A stretch of 64,000 bases of DNA from Schaalia sp. ZJ405 (lineage in GTDB: Bacteria; Actinomycetota; Actinomycetes; Actinomycetales; Actinomycetaceae). The translations under genes and the position numbers were made by a program. Within the stretch, counting starts at the first letter, position 1. Each line of letters starts with the position of its first letter. This document shows positions 9,295 through 18,347 of this stretch, piece by piece. Location of the stretch: the NCBI RefSeq assembly GCF_011038885.2, contig NZ_CP064952.1:992001-1056000 (forward strand), written 5' to 3'. The notes below the pieces were generated by a model, which saw only the letters and a list, made by a program, of their open reading frames with translations, was not told the origin of the DNA and did not search any database.

Positions 9295-9594
9295 GTGAGT
9301 GACGAAATTGAAGGTTACGAGAATTCGCTGGAACTGGAGCTTTTCCGGGAATACCGGGATGTTATCGGCCTGTTTAAGTACGTTGTTGAAACGGAACGAC
9401 GCTTCTACCTCTGTAACCACGTTGATGTGCAGGCCCGGCAGGTCGGGGGTGACGTGTACTTCGAGCTGACCTTGAATGACGCGTGGGTCTGGGATATTTA
9501 CCGTTCCTCGCGCTTCGTGCGTTCGGTGCGCGTGGTCACCTATAAAGACGTCAACGTTGAGGAATTGTCGAAGCCTGAGCTGGATATCCCGTAG
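9295..9594 (+). CDS. DUF2469-family protein
   Basis: A 99-residue member of a conserved actinobacterial family of unknown function. The recognisable core is the segment from YENSLELELFREYRDVIGLF through VETERRFYLCNHVD to DAWVWDIYRSSRFV. It normally sits between rnhB and yraN, as here. GTG 9295 (VSDEIEGYE) matches the usual short N-terminus; the upstream in-frame start at 9220 would run back into rnhB. No function should be inferred beyond its tight linkage with rnhB. Confidence 0.88.
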   Translation: MSDEIEGYENSLELELFREYRDVIGLFKYVVETERRFYLCNHVDVQARQVGGDVYFELTLNDAWVWDIYRSSRFVRSVRVVTYKDVNVEELSKPELDIP

Positions 9595-9660
9595 TTCCTG
9601 GAATTTTTCACCGCTCAACGCGGCTCGGCTCCGATGAGCTGGAGTGGACCAGGCCGTCGG

Positions 9661-9669
9661 TTATCCACA
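9661..9669 (+). promoter_or_regulatory. Perfect DnaA-box sequence (TTATCCACA)
   Basis: An exact match to the consensus DnaA box, with a one-mismatch copy (CTATCCACA) at 9690-9698 in the loop of the following hairpin. A second perfect box on the minus strand is at 15411-15419. No dnaA or dnaN is nearby, so this is not evidence for an origin. Confidence 0.4.
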
Positions 9670-9680
9670 GGTTGATCTTT

Positions 9681-9709
9681 CCCCCGCATCTATCCACAGG
9701 ATGCGGGGG
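9681..9709 (+). terminator. Terminator hairpin between DUF2469 gene and yraN
   Basis: A 10-base perfect stem (CCCCCGCATC at 9681-9690, complement at 9700-9709) with a nine-base loop, followed by AATTCTTGTT. It ends the lepB-rnhB-DUF2469 message. Confidence 0.7.
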
Positions 9710-9764
9710 AATTCTTGTTGGGCCAGACGAAAAGCGCGATTGTGAGAGCCGGAGGTGACAACCG

Positions 9765-10181
9765 ATGGCAGAGGATCATCGTCAAAGACTGGGTGACGCC
9801 GGTGAACGCACGGCTGAGCATCTATTGTGCGAGTCTGGGTTGGAGATCATTCACCGGAAGTGGAGGGATGGACGGTGCGGAGAACTTGATCTCATTGCAC
9901 GAGATTCCCACACGCGTACTGTCGTGGCTGTTGAGGTGCGCACGCGAATAGGAGTCAGATGCGGAACCCCTCTTGAGTCCGTGGACCGTCGCAAGATCCG
10001 GATTCTTCGGCGGCTTGCGGGCGCGTGGGCGGCGCGCAATGACCGGTCGCTTCCGATGCGGATCGACATTGTCGCGATCACTCTTCCTTGCTCGGCCCGC
10101 CAGCGGATTTCCAGGGGAGACATCCCGGATGACTTGCGGGAACTTGGTGCTACATGCGAGTGGATACGGCAGGTCGCATAA
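9765..10181 (+). CDS. yraN: UPF0102 (YraN) family protein, endonuclease-like
   Basis: A 138-residue protein of the YraN family, which has a restriction-endonuclease-like fold. Visible family motifs: RLGDAGERTAEHLL, then GLEIIHRKWR, RCGELDLIARD and VVAVEVRTR, which together give the E...D...ExK-type active site (here with V-R after the second Glu). Its cellular role is not settled; it is usually encoded beside comM and dprA, as here. The stop overlaps the comM start by one base. Confidence 0.88.
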   Translation: MAEDHRQRLGDAGERTAEHLLCESGLEIIHRKWRDGRCGELDLIARDSHTRTVVAVEVRTRIGVRCGTPLESVDRRKIRILRRLAGAWAARNDRSLPMRIDIVAITLPCSARQRISRGDIPDDLRELGATCEWIRQVA

Positions 10182-11748
10182 TGTCGGACACCCATCTTGC
10201 CGTTGCCCGGTCAGTTGCGATGGTCGGATTGGACGGCCACATCGTTGATGTTGAAACACATGTAGGACGAGGACTCGTCGCCTTCACACTGTCGGTTTGC
10301 CGGATGCTTCTTTACGCGAAGCAAAAGACCGTGTGCGTTCGGCATTGCAGTCGTGCGGCATTGAGGTCATCAACAGACGCATCACCGTCAACCTCTCTCC
10401 GGCAGGTCTGCCGAAGTCAGGATCAGGTTTCGATGCTGCGATTGCAGCATCAGTTCTGATGGCTGCTGGAAAACTGCCGCAACGTGCCCTCGATCGCACG
10501 GTCATCATTGGTGAACTGGGCCTCGATGGATCAATGCGGGCTGTTCCAGGGGTCTTGCCTGCACTCGTTACTGCCCGTTCTCAGGGGATCACACGAGCGA
10601 TCGTTCCTGCCGAATCTGCCGCCGAAGCACGCCTTGTGTCAGGAATAGATGTGGACGCCTTTGAGCATTGCGCAGACATGGTCAACGCGCTCGGTGGCCG
10701 TGCGGTTCGTCCGGTTGCCTATGGTGGCGGCTCACTTAGTGGGGGAGAGACATCAAGCCAACGGAAACCGGTTTTGGGCGCGGCGATTGATCTGTCGGAT
10801 GTGCGCGGTCAGGACTTTGCGGTGAACGCGCTGACAATCGCCGCTGCGGGTGGTCACCATGTGTTCCTCGTGGGGCAACCCGGCTCAGGGAAAACAATGC
10901 TTGCGGCGCGCTTGCCAACGATTCTTCCCCAATTGGATGACGAAGCGGCGTTGACCGTGACATCCCTTCATTCCATCGCCGGGGTTTTCCGCGATCGGCA
11001 GGAATTGATCCGTACTCCTCCTTTGCAGGCTCCACATCACAGCGCAACGATGGCAGCGATGATCGGCGGTGGATCGGTGCGGATCATCCCGGGAGCGGTT
11101 TCTCTTGCCCACGCCGGAGTTCTCTTTCTCGATGAGGCAGCAGAATTTCCTTCGGCGGTTCTTAACGCTCTGCGTCAACCTCTAGAGGAGGGCATCGTGA
11201 CGATCCACCGGGTCCGTGGCTCAGCCCAGTTTCCCGCTCGTGTTCAGTTGATCCTCGCTGCGAACCCCTGTCCCTGCGGCGGGGGAAGGGGACGAGGACG
11301 AGCATGCACCTGTTCATCAATCGTTCGCCGGCGCTATCTTGCACGGCTTTCAGGCCCTCTGCTTGACCGGATCGATATCACGATCGGTATGAGGGTCCCA
11401 ACGCGAGCGGATCTTGCCCGCACGGCAGCACCGTCCTCGTCCCTGGTTCGCGATCGCGTGGCCGAGGCCCGTCAGAGGGCCATCCACAGATTGAAAGACA
11501 CTCCGTGGCGCTTGAACGCTGAAGTACCGGGCCGTTGGGTCAGAGAACACTCCGGAATCGATACGGCACTCGTCACTCGGCTTGATCGTGCGATTGATCA
11601 GGGCAGTGTGTCAATGCGCGGGGCTGATCGGGTTCTGCGTCTCATGTGGACCTTGGCAGACATGGATGAACGCCGGAAACCGCATTTTGATGATCTCGCG
11701 CACGCGCTGACCTTGCGAACAGGAGGTCCTGATGGGGCAGATTTTTGA
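10181..11748 (+). pseudogene. comM: Mg-chelatase-like AAA+ ATPase ComM/YifB, interrupted by a one-base frameshift
   Basis: ComM is a ring helicase that helps branch migration when transformed DNA is integrated. The first 38 codons (from ATG 10181, LAVARSVAMVGLDGHIVDVE ... GLVAFTLS) are in one frame; the rest, starting with the conserved (G)LPDASLREAKDRV, is in the -1 frame from about 10294. One extra G in TCGGTTTG would restore the family sequence exactly. The remainder is intact: GQPGSGKTML (Walker A, around 10870), LFLDEAAEF (Walker B), NPCPCGGGRGRGRACTC zinc-like loop and the C-terminal lid. No slippery heptamer is visible, so a mutation or an assembly error is more likely than programmed frameshifting. 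It overlaps dprA by 17 bases. Confidence 0.85.
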
Positions 11749-12919
11749 CGACGCGCACATCCACGCGGCCTGGTGGACAGGAGTTATCGAACCCGGTGAT
11801 CTCTACGCGTCGGCCCTTCGCGCAGCGCTTGGAGATGAGGAGGCTCGCCTATGGGCGCAGGCAAAACACCCGGGGCCGCTGCCCACGCGCTTGCTCGGGC
11901 CGAATCGTGACTGGGAGGGAGCGTGGAAGAAATGGCACTCACGAATCGACGGTCTCGATGCTGTGGCGTTACTTGAGCAGGCCAACACCCTGGGGCACCA
12001 ACTGGTCATTCCGTCAGATCAGGACTGGCCGCGTGTCCTAAGCGACCTTGGACCGACTGAACCGGTTGGACTGTGGATCAGCGGAACATTACCTGCATCC
12101 GATCGCTGTATTTCCATCGTTGGGGCGCGTGCTGCAACACAGCGAGGTGAAATGCTCGCAGCCGACATTGCCTGTTCACTGGCTGAGCGAGGTTGGGCCG
12201 TTATTTCCGGGGGAGCGTTCGGAATCGACATCGCAGCTCATCGCGGATGTCGTGCCGGGGAAGGGCAAACAGTCGTTGTTCTCGCAGGGGGTATCAGTCA
12301 TGTGTATCCCGTAGCGCATGCCGATGATTTTCGTTGTATTCAAGAAGGCGGAGGAGCCCTTGTTTCGGAAGTTCCTGCGCATTGGCGTCCGGCAAAATGG
12401 CGTTTCCTTGGGCGCAATCGGCTGATCGCTGCGTGGGGGAGAGGAACAGTTGTCGTTGAAGCGGGGATGCGTTCCGGTGCTCTTGCCACTGCCCGGCGGG
12501 CAATGGAACTTGGTCGCCCGGTGGGAGCTGTTCCCGGCCCGGTTGAATCTGCGCTGTACACCGGATGCCACGAGCTGATTCGTCATGGGGCAACGCTCAT
12601 ACGTGATGCCGACGACTGTAGTGAATTGATCGAACCAATGGAGATCAGAATGCAACAGCCACTCTTTGGTGATCCTGTCACCGCTGATCACGGAACCGAT
12701 GGGCTTGCCCCTACGCTCAGGAGAATTTGGGAGGCCTTGCCGATGCGACAAGGAACCTCAATTTCACGTGTTGCCAGAGTCGCGGGCCTCTCCCAAGACG
12801 AAGTGCTTCGCGGTCTCGCCGAGCTTGAGCTTCTCGGGTACGTGCGTTCCGGATCGGGTGGATATCGTCGAAACCCGCGTTACACCTCCAAGGCTGCAAC
12901 ATCTGGGAGCACCCCGTGA
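11732..12919 (+). CDS. dprA: DNA-processing protein DprA
   Basis: DprA binds incoming single-stranded DNA and loads RecA in natural transformation. The 395-residue protein has the Rossmann-like core motifs SIVGARAATQRG, ISGGAFGIDIAAHRG, LVSEVP, FLGRNRLIAAW and GTVVVEAGMRSGALATA, and a C-terminal winged-helix part (about residues 320-385). ATG 11732 has an AGGAGG site six bases upstream, inside the end of comM. The family is widespread, including in bacteria not known to take up DNA, so presence alone does not prove competence. Confidence 0.95.
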   Translation: MGQIFDDAHIHAAWWTGVIEPGDLYASALRAALGDEEARLWAQAKHPGPLPTRLLGPNRDWEGAWKKWHSRIDGLDAVALLEQANTLGHQLVIPSDQDWPRVLSDLGPTEPVGLWISGTLPASDRCISIVGARAATQRGEMLAADIACSLAERGWAVISGGAFGIDIAAHRGCRAGEGQTVVVLAGGISHVYPVAHADDFRCIQEGGGALVSEVPAHWRPAKWRFLGRNRLIAAWGRGTVVVEAGMRSGALATARRAMELGRPVGAVPGPVESALYTGCHELIRHGATLIRDADDCSELIEPMEIRMQQPLFGDPVTADHGTDGLAPTLRRIWEALPMRQGTSISRVARVAGLSQDEVLRGLAELELLGYVRSGSGGYRRNPRYTSKAATSGSTP

Positions 12920-12922
12920 GCT

Positions 12923-12928
12923 TAGAAT
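12923..12928 (+). promoter_or_regulatory. -10 element (TAGAAT) six bases before the xerC start, leaderless promoter
   Basis: TAGAAT ends six bases before ATG 12935 and no ribosome site lies between, the arrangement expected of a leaderless transcript in actinobacteria. Confidence 0.55.
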
Positions 12929-12934
12929 GACGAC

Positions 12935-13846
12935 ATGACCGAAAGTCTTGTGAACCAGTGGGTGGATTACTTGGAGCATTCACGCGGCTTTTCCCGTCAT
13001 ACGCTCCGCGCCTACCGACGTGACCTCACACAATTTCTTGTCAGCATTGGCCGCGACGAATCAGTGACCGCTCAACAGCTTCAAGATGAGATGACCACGA
13101 GACGTCTGAGGGCATGGCTTTCTCAGATGTCTGCTGAGGGAGCTTCACGATCAACAACGGCGCAACGAGTTGCCGCAATACGTAACTTCACGGCCTGGGC
13201 AAACGATCATCATGTGATGACAACGGATCCTGCAGCAGTTCTTGTCACTGCACGGGCTGATCAGAAACTCCCCTACGTCATCGACGCTGAGGATGCTGCC
13301 ACCCTCATGAATCACGCCAGGGACCACGTCAATGAGGATGAGCCGCAGACTGTACGTGACTGGGCGATTCTCGAATTGGTCTACGCGACAGGAATACGTG
13401 TCGCCGAATTATGTGCCCTCGATACAACCTCGCTTAACGAGGCCGAGTCCAGTCTCAGAGTCATCGGTAAAGGAAATAAGGAACGCGTTGTTCCCTACGG
13501 AGAGCCAGCTGCACGTGCCCTGAATGAATGGATGACCCGCGGTCGACCAAATCTCGTGGCGGATCCGTCGAATCGAGCGCTTTTCGTTGGTGTCAAAGGG
13601 GGACGCATTGATCAGCGTGTTGTCCGGGGAATGCTCCACAGGATGAGTGCGCGAGCCGGAGTGCATGACCTGGCTCCGCATGCTCTGAGGCACACCGCGG
13701 CAACACATATGCTCCAAGGCGGTGCCGACCTTCGAGCCGTCCAGGAGCTGTTGGGACACTCCTCGCTCCAGACGACGCAGCGGTACACGCACGTTGACAC
13801 TCAACGCCTTTCGCAGATTTATCGACAGGCGCATCCGCGCGCGTAG
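12935..13846 (+). CDS. xerC: Tyrosine recombinase of the XerC/XerD family
   Basis: Resolves chromosome dimers at dif with a partner recombinase. The 303-residue protein has the N-terminal SAM-like DNA-binding domain (WVDYLEHSRGFSRHTLRAYR) and the catalytic domain with all six residues: Arg in TGIRVAELCALD, Lys in VIGKGNKERVVPY, HALRHTAATHM, LLGHSSLQTTQRYTHV with the final Tyr nucleophile. Position after dprA and before rpsB is the usual place for xerC in actinobacteria; xerD is elsewhere. Sequence alone does not distinguish C from D with certainty. Confidence 0.92.
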   Translation: MTESLVNQWVDYLEHSRGFSRHTLRAYRRDLTQFLVSIGRDESVTAQQLQDEMTTRRLRAWLSQMSAEGASRSTTAQRVAAIRNFTAWANDHHVMTTDPAAVLVTARADQKLPYVIDAEDAATLMNHARDHVNEDEPQTVRDWAILELVYATGIRVAELCALDTTSLNEAESSLRVIGKGNKERVVPYGEPAARALNEWMTRGRPNLVADPSNRALFVGVKGGRIDQRVVRGMLHRMSARAGVHDLAPHALRHTAATHMLQGGADLRAVQELLGHSSLQTTQRYTHVDTQRLSQIYRQAHPRA

Positions 13847-14135
13847 GGGCGAAGACCACGCCTCGCACACCTTGGTATGCCGATGTCTATTGTTTGGTCT
13901 GGGCGTTGGCAGCTGCCGCCGGCTCTCAGTGGTGGTGTTTAACGTGGTTTTCCTCTGTGATAACCGGTGGGGTTGGGGATAGCTCTGGTTCTTTCGGGGG
14001 GGGGCAAACTATTGATTTGGTAGGGGAAAACGCGTTACACTTTTATCCGCAGGGTCGCCACCCTGGGTCAGGCTTGAAATAACAGTCGGATGAACTTCGG
14101 TTTTGACACAGCGCCCGGGCTAAGCGTCCCGCATT
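13847..14135. other. Gene-free stretch with a G9 tract, a promoter-like pair and a small hairpin
   Basis: No convincing coding frame. It holds a run of nine G at 13996-14004, then a good promoter-like pair on the plus strand (TTGATT at 14012-14017, 18-base spacer, TACACT at 14036-14041), then a six-base-stem hairpin (CAGGGT/ACCCTG, 14050-14065) and an eight-base palindrome GCCCGGGC at 14113-14120. A plus-strand transcript from here would run antisense into the nuclease-like gene that ends at 14136. Whether any RNA is made is unknown. Confidence 0.4.
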
Positions 14136-14720
14136 TTAGTTCAGCTGGATTCCCATAAAAATGTCTCCGTCCTCAGCCATTAAGAATAAACGTCGTATCT
14201 GTCGCTCCGAGAAGTTTTGACGAGAAGAGTCGTATTTCTTCACCTGTGATAAAAGTTTCGGGAAAGTAGACGATTCTCCAATATCGATGACGAAAATATC
14301 TTTAACGACCCCATGTTTCAGTGCTTTTACTACGGCAGTAGATATATCTTTAACGATTGTGCTACCTTGAACGATTGTACACTTTAATTCTGTTTTCTGA
14401 CTGTCGTTCGTCAGCCATATAAAGTCGTTCGTTGGTGACGCTCCCACACCCGGTACATATTCAGCTCGTGAAATCCATCTCACTCGCTCTCCGCGTTTCT
14501 CGAAGCGTTCCAGGAAGTCAAGCTCGTGTGCTTCGAGAAGCTGGTCCGTCTCGTGAACTTTGGTTCGGGCTTCATATGGTGTTCGTGCGTATCTCCAGAC
14601 TTGAACCTTGGCGTGGCCAACACGAAGCTGTTTTGTGAAAACAACGGCGAGGGACGAGGACGAGGCAGAGCTGTGCTCCGGCATGACGCAGACACGTTGC
14701 GATATTGCGACGGTGATCAT
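14136..14720 (-). CDS. Nuclease-like protein resembling polymorphic-toxin (CdiA-type) C-terminal domains
   Basis: A 194-residue protein with lower G+C than its neighbours. I do not recognise it as a named gene. Residues about 95-190 have the layout of toxin-tip nucleases of the CdiA C-terminal tRNase type: SPTNDFIW followed ten residues later by TELKCTI (a D...E-x-K active-site pattern), then helix-rich TIVKDISTAVVKALKHG, the strand DIFVIDIG, and QIRRLFLMAEDGDIFMGI at the end. The N-terminal 45 residues are Ser-rich and probably a linker. ATG 14720 overlaps the stop of the M23 peptidase gene by four bases (ATGA), so the two are translationally coupled. No signal peptide and no obvious immunity gene. 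Function is inferred from fold-like pattern only. Confidence 0.5.
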   Translation of the reverse strand: MITVAISQRVCVMPEHSSASSSSLAVVFTKQLRVGHAKVQVWRYARTPYEARTKVHETDQLLEAHELDFLERFEKRGERVRWISRAEYVPGVGASPTNDFIWLTNDSQKTELKCTIVQGSTIVKDISTAVVKALKHGVVKDIFVIDIGESSTFPKLLSQVKKYDSSRQNFSERQIRRLFLMAEDGDIFMGIQLN

Positions 14721-15358
14721 CCATCCCAGGGTTTGAGCACGATGTCTCCAATAAGTAGACGCAACGGATCCACATAAGTTTTCTTCCCCGTTTTTGCACC
14801 CCAGTGCAGTCCTCCGGGAATATGTCCTGCCTCGAGGCGAGCAAGAACATCGCCGCGTACAACGTGCTGTCCCTGATGGACAAGAGGCGTGACCGGCTCA
14901 AAAGTTGACGTGATTGCGCCGTGGCGCACCGAGACAACCCCACGGTTAACAACGGTCCCTGAGAAGGAGACAACACCATCGGCAGGTGCCCGAATTATTG
15001 CTCCTTGTGTGACATCAAGATCTACACCGCGGTGTCCCGGAAGCCAATCGTGGGCGGGTGGGGCGAAGGAACGGATCACCGAAACGGGATGCCCTGTGGG
15101 CCATGACCACGGACGAGAGGATGATTCGTTGGAGTGAGTCATGGGCGAGGCCGTTGCCCCTGGAACGGTGAAGGCGAACGTCATGACAGCAATGAGTCCA
15201 ACGATCCTTCGAGACCGTGAGTAGGGACGAAGATGTGCACGATGAAAGCGCCTGTGACGTCGGGTGTTTACCGCACGTACAGCAGGAAGCGGTGGACGTG
15301 TGGGTACCGGATTCACGGATGAGATACGGGCGGTGATGCGCGAGAGAATGTGATGCAT
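14717..15358 (-). CDS. Secreted M23-family metallopeptidase (LytM/peptidoglycan hydrolase-like)
   Basis: A 213-residue exported protein. A positively charged, hydrophobic N-terminal segment (RRIVGLIAVMTFAFTVPGATA) looks like a signal peptide, preceded by a long Arg-rich region. The M23 domain follows: HDWLPGHRGVDLDV with the HxxxD zinc ligands, GVVSFSGTVVNRGVVSVRHG, and the final GGLHWGAK, where the usual first His of HxH is Gly, as in many actinobacterial relatives. ATG 15358 was chosen; GTG 15394 is an alternative in the same frame. An M23 peptidase near xerC/rpsB is common in actinobacteria. Its target, probably cell-wall peptide, is inferred. Confidence 0.82.
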   Translation of the reverse strand: MHHILSRITARISSVNPVPTRPPLPAVRAVNTRRHRRFHRAHLRPYSRSRRIVGLIAVMTFAFTVPGATASPMTHSNESSSRPWSWPTGHPVSVIRSFAPPAHDWLPGHRGVDLDVTQGAIIRAPADGVVSFSGTVVNRGVVSVRHGAITSTFEPVTPLVHQGQHVVRGDVLARLEAGHIPGGLHWGAKTGKKTYVDPLRLLIGDIVLKPWDG

Positions 15359-15394
15359 GGACAGTACTTTCGGGCACCGCTGACAAACGCGCAC

Positions 15395-15757
15395 ACGCTT
15401 TGCGTGGACCTGTGGATAAATATGCCTCGCACATAGATACGCGGCGGCTTAAGGTGCGTGTCCGTCCTCGTCCCTTGGAAGGTGTGACGCGACAAGCATC
15501 ACACGGGCCGGATTGGGGACCGGTGAAAAGACCCACTACCATGAGAGGACGTCCGTCTAATGCGGATGAATTCGCGTGCCATTTCCGCGCACTCCGTCAT
15601 TTAATGACGGCACGGGCGCGGGCTGACATGGGCAGGTCCCTTCGGGGTCCCATCCGGTATGGCACCAGGGTCCATTCAGGACTTCTGAATAGGACAACAA
15701 CCGAAACCGAGGCGCAACGCGCCCACAAGCCCACATACGTGGGGAAAGGACGATTCA
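15395..15757. other. Divergent intergenic region: promoters and 5' leader of rpsB
   Basis: No gene. It separates the M23 gene from rpsB and carries a perfect minus-strand DnaA box (TGTGGATAA, 15411-15419), one GACGAGGACG motif (15463-15472, minus orientation), and two hairpins likely to be in the rpsB leader: ATGGG...CCCAT around 15628-15653 and the perfect ATTCAG/CTGAAT repeat at 15674-15690. The GGGGAAAGGA site just before ATG 15758 serves rpsB. Actinobacterial rpsB leaders can be autoregulatory; I cannot show this here. Confidence 0.55.
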
Positions 15758-16657
15758 ATGGCAGTCGTCACCATGCGTCAGCTGCTGGAGTCGGGTGTCC
15801 ACTTCGGACACCAGACCCGTCGTTGGAACCCGAAGATGAAGAGGTTCATCCTCACCGAACGCAACGGTATCTACATCATCGACCTGCAGCAGACGATCGC
15901 CGACATCGACATTGCGTACGACTTCGTCAAGCAGACGGTCGCGCACGGAGGAACGATCCTCTTTGTCGGCACGAAGAAGCAGGCTCAGGAAGCCGTCGCC
16001 GAGCAGGCACTCCGCGTCGGAATGCCCTATGTCAACCACCGTTGGCTCGGCGGTATGCTCACCAACTTCAACACCGTTGCCAAGCGACTTCAGCGCCTGA
16101 AGGAACTTGAGCAGATCGACTTTGATGATGTCGCAGCCTCGGGGCACACGAAGAAGGAACTGCTGATGATGCGTCGCGAGAAAGACAAGCTCGCCCGCAC
16201 CCTCGGTGGTATTCGTGACATGGCTAAGGTCCCCTCAGCTGTGTGGATCGTTGACCCGAAGAAGGAACACCTCGCGGTGTCCGAGGCTCGTAAGCTCAAC
16301 ATCCCGATCGTTGCCATCCTCGACACGAACGCCGATCCGGACGAGGTCGACTACCGGATCCCCGGCAACGACGACGCCATTCGCGCCGTTGCCCTCCTCA
16401 CCCGCGTTGTTGCCGATGCTGTTGCCGACGGTCTGCTTGCTCGTTCCGAGGCTCGCAAGCCCAACTCGCAGGAAACCGCAGAACCGCTGGCTGAGTGGGA
16501 ACGCGAACTCCTTGAGGGCGATGCGAAGACCGAGGCACCCGCTAAGGACACGGCTGCCCCCGCAGCTGAGGCCACCGAAGAAAAAGCCGAGGCAGCTGAA
16601 GCCACCGAAGAAAAGGCCGAGGCTCCCGCCGAAGCCGCCACACCCGAGCAGAACTGA
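15758..16657 (+). CDS. rpsB: 30S ribosomal protein S2
   Basis: S2 joins late in 30S assembly. The 299-residue protein has the family motifs [38 protein letters not shown] and the segment [26 protein letters not shown]. The C-terminal 65 residues are an Ala/Glu/Lys-rich extension containing the direct repeat [10 protein letters not shown] twice, which is longer than in most bacteria but usual in actinobacteria. ATG 15758 has a GGGGAAAGGA ribosome site. It leads the rpsB-tsf operon. Confidence 0.97.
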   Translation: MAVVTMRQLLESGVHFGHQTRRWNPKMKRFILTERNGIYIIDLQQTIADIDIAYDFVKQTVAHGGTILFVGTKKQAQEAVAEQALRVGMPYVNHRWLGGMLTNFNTVAKRLQRLKELEQIDFDDVAASGHTKKELLMMRREKDKLARTLGGIRDMAKVPSAVWIVDPKKEHLAVSEARKLNIPIVAILDTNADPDEVDYRIPGNDDAIRAVALLTRVVADAVADGLLARSEARKPNSQETAEPLAEWERELLEGDAKTEAPAKDTAAPAAEATEEKAEAAEATEEKAEAPAEAATPEQN

Positions 16658-16686
16658 AAATCTCAACCACGGAAGGACGACACTCA

Positions 16687-17514
16687 ATGGCGAATTTCAC
16701 CGCTGCTGATGTCAAGGCGCTGCGTGAGCAGACCGGCGCCGGAATGATGGACGTGAAGAAAGCTCTGACCGAGGCTGATGGCGACGCCGAAAAGGCGCTG
16801 GAAATCATCCGCCTCAAGGGTCTGAAGTCGCTGTCCAAGCGCGAAGGCCGTCAGGCCTCCGCCGGCCTCCTCGTTGCCCATAGCGCCGATGGTGTCGGTG
16901 TCATGGTCGAGGTCAACTCCGAGACCGACTTCGTTGCGAAGAACCAAAAGTTCATTGATTTCGCAAACGAGGTTCTCCAGGCCGCTGTTGCGTCCAAGGC
17001 CAGTGATGTTGAGTCGCTGCTTGCGGCTGAGATGAAGGACTCAACGGTTCAGGATCAGCTCAACTCGATGGCCGCAGTTATCGGGGAGAAGCTCCAGGTC
17101 GGACGCGTTGTTCGTGTCGAAGGTGAGAACGTTGATCTCTACCTCCACCAGACCAGCCCGGATCTTCCTCCGCAGGTCGGCGTCTTCGTTGTGACCGATG
17201 CTGCTGGCGCCTCCGTCGCACACGACATCGCCATGCACGTTGCCGCTTACATGCCCGCCTACCTCGACCGTGACCACGTCCCGGCCGACGTTCTTGACAA
17301 GGAACGCGCGACGCTTGAAAAGATCACCCTCGAAGAGGGCAAGCCCGAGCATATTGTCCCGAAGATTGTTCAGGGACGCCTCGAAGCCTTCTTCAAGGAC
17401 AACTGCCTGGTTGATCAGGCCTACGCACGCGATCCTTCCAAGTCCGTTGCTCAGGTCCTCAAGGAGGCCGGTGCAACCGTGACGCAGTTCGTCCGCGTTC
17501 ACGTCGGCGCCTGA
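16687..17514 (+). CDS. tsf: Elongation factor Ts
   Basis: EF-Ts recycles EF-Tu by exchanging GDP. The 275-residue protein starts with the UBA-like domain (ADVKALREQTGAGMMDVKKALTEADGD) and contains the TDFVAKN signature in EVNSETDFVAKNQKF. Length is normal. It starts 29 bases after rpsB with an AAGGACGA site and is followed at once by a strong terminator. Confidence 0.97.
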   Translation: MANFTAADVKALREQTGAGMMDVKKALTEADGDAEKALEIIRLKGLKSLSKREGRQASAGLLVAHSADGVGVMVEVNSETDFVAKNQKFIDFANEVLQAAVASKASDVESLLAAEMKDSTVQDQLNSMAAVIGEKLQVGRVVRVEGENVDLYLHQTSPDLPPQVGVFVVTDAAGASVAHDIAMHVAAYMPAYLDRDHVPADVLDKERATLEKITLEEGKPEHIVPKIVQGRLEAFFKDNCLVDQAYARDPSKSVAQVLKEAGATVTQFVRVHVGA

Positions 17515-17522
17515 TGACACGT

Positions 17523-17552
17523 TGATGGCCCCGCCGAATGGCGGGGCCATCA
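17523..17552 (+). terminator. Terminator hairpin after tsf
   Basis: A perfect 13-base stem (TGATGGCCCCGCC at 17523-17535, complement at 17540-17552) with a GAAT tetraloop, placed just after the tsf stop. Only a weak T-rich tail follows. Confidence 0.85.
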
Positions 17553-17616
17553 CGGTATTCACCTCAAACTTATTCAATCAACGTCCGATTGTTCCCAGCC
17601 TTTAAGGAGAATGGCC

Positions 17617-18330
17617 ATGTCTGCTCGACGCGTATTACTCAAACTTTCCGGCGAGGCTTTCGGCGGTGGAAACGTCGGTCTTGATCCCTTAGTCGTTCGC
17701 GATATCGCACAACAGGTTGCAACGGCTGTGCGCCAGGGAATTCAGGTTGCCGTTGTCGTCGGAGGTGGCAACTTCTTCCGCGGCGCGGAACTTGCGAAGT
17801 CGGGCCTCGACCGGTCTCGCGCCGATTACATGGGCATGCTCGGTACGGTGATGAACGCCCTCGCACTGCAAGACTTCATTGAGCAGTCCGGAGTCCCGGC
17901 ACGCGTTCAGTCTGCAATCACGATGACACAGGTAGCTGAGCCCTACATTCCTCTTCGTGCGATACGCCATCTTGAAAAGGGACGCGTCGTGATCTTCGGT
18001 GCGGGTGCCGGGATGCCGTTCTTCTCGACGGACACCGTGTCGGCGCAGCGCGCACTCGAAACCCACTGCGATGAGCTCCTTGTTGCGAAGAACGGCGTTG
18101 ACGCCGTGTACGATTCGGATCCGAAGACGAACCCGGATGCGCACCGTTTCGACTCCTTGACCTACTCTGAGGCACTTGCAAGAGACCTCAAGGTCATTGA
18201 TGCCGCAGCTCTTGCTCTTTCGCGAGATAATGGCCTGACAACACGGATCTTCGGAATGTCCGAGCCGGGTAACGTTACTTCAGCATTAATGGGTGAGAGA
18301 ATCGGTACTCTAGTGACGGCTGAAGCCTGA
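17617..18330 (+). CDS. pyrH: UMP kinase
   Basis: Phosphorylates UMP to UDP with ATP; bacterial UMP kinases belong to the amino-acid kinase fold. The 237-residue protein shows [12 protein letters not shown] (phosphate binding), [13 protein letters not shown], and the [13 protein letters not shown] segment. AAGGAG lies one base before ATG 17611 but seven before ATG 17617, so the second Met is the likelier start. It opens the pyrH-frr-cdsA-rlmN-divIVA-like cluster. Confidence 0.95.
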   Translation: MSARRVLLKLSGEAFGGGNVGLDPLVVRDIAQQVATAVRQGIQVAVVVGGGNFFRGAELAKSGLDRSRADYMGMLGTVMNALALQDFIEQSGVPARVQSAITMTQVAEPYIPLRAIRHLEKGRVVIFGAGAGMPFFSTDTVSAQRALETHCDELLVAKNGVDAVYDSDPKTNPDAHRFDSLTYSEALARDLKVIDAAALALSRDNGLTTRIFGMSEPGNVTSALMGERIGTLVTAEA

Positions 18331-18347
18331 TTGCAATAGGAGCAACA

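Noticed and set aside
10280..10310. Programmed -1 frameshift in comM
   Set aside because: No slippery heptamer or downstream stimulator is visible; a missing G explains it more simply.
13894..14082. 62-residue plus-strand frame across the G9 tract
   Set aside because: No ribosome site and composition unlike protein; probably chance.
9661..15419. Replication origin from DnaA boxes at 9661 and 15411
   Set aside because: Only two perfect boxes nearly 6 kb apart, no dnaA/dnaN and no AT-rich unwinding region.
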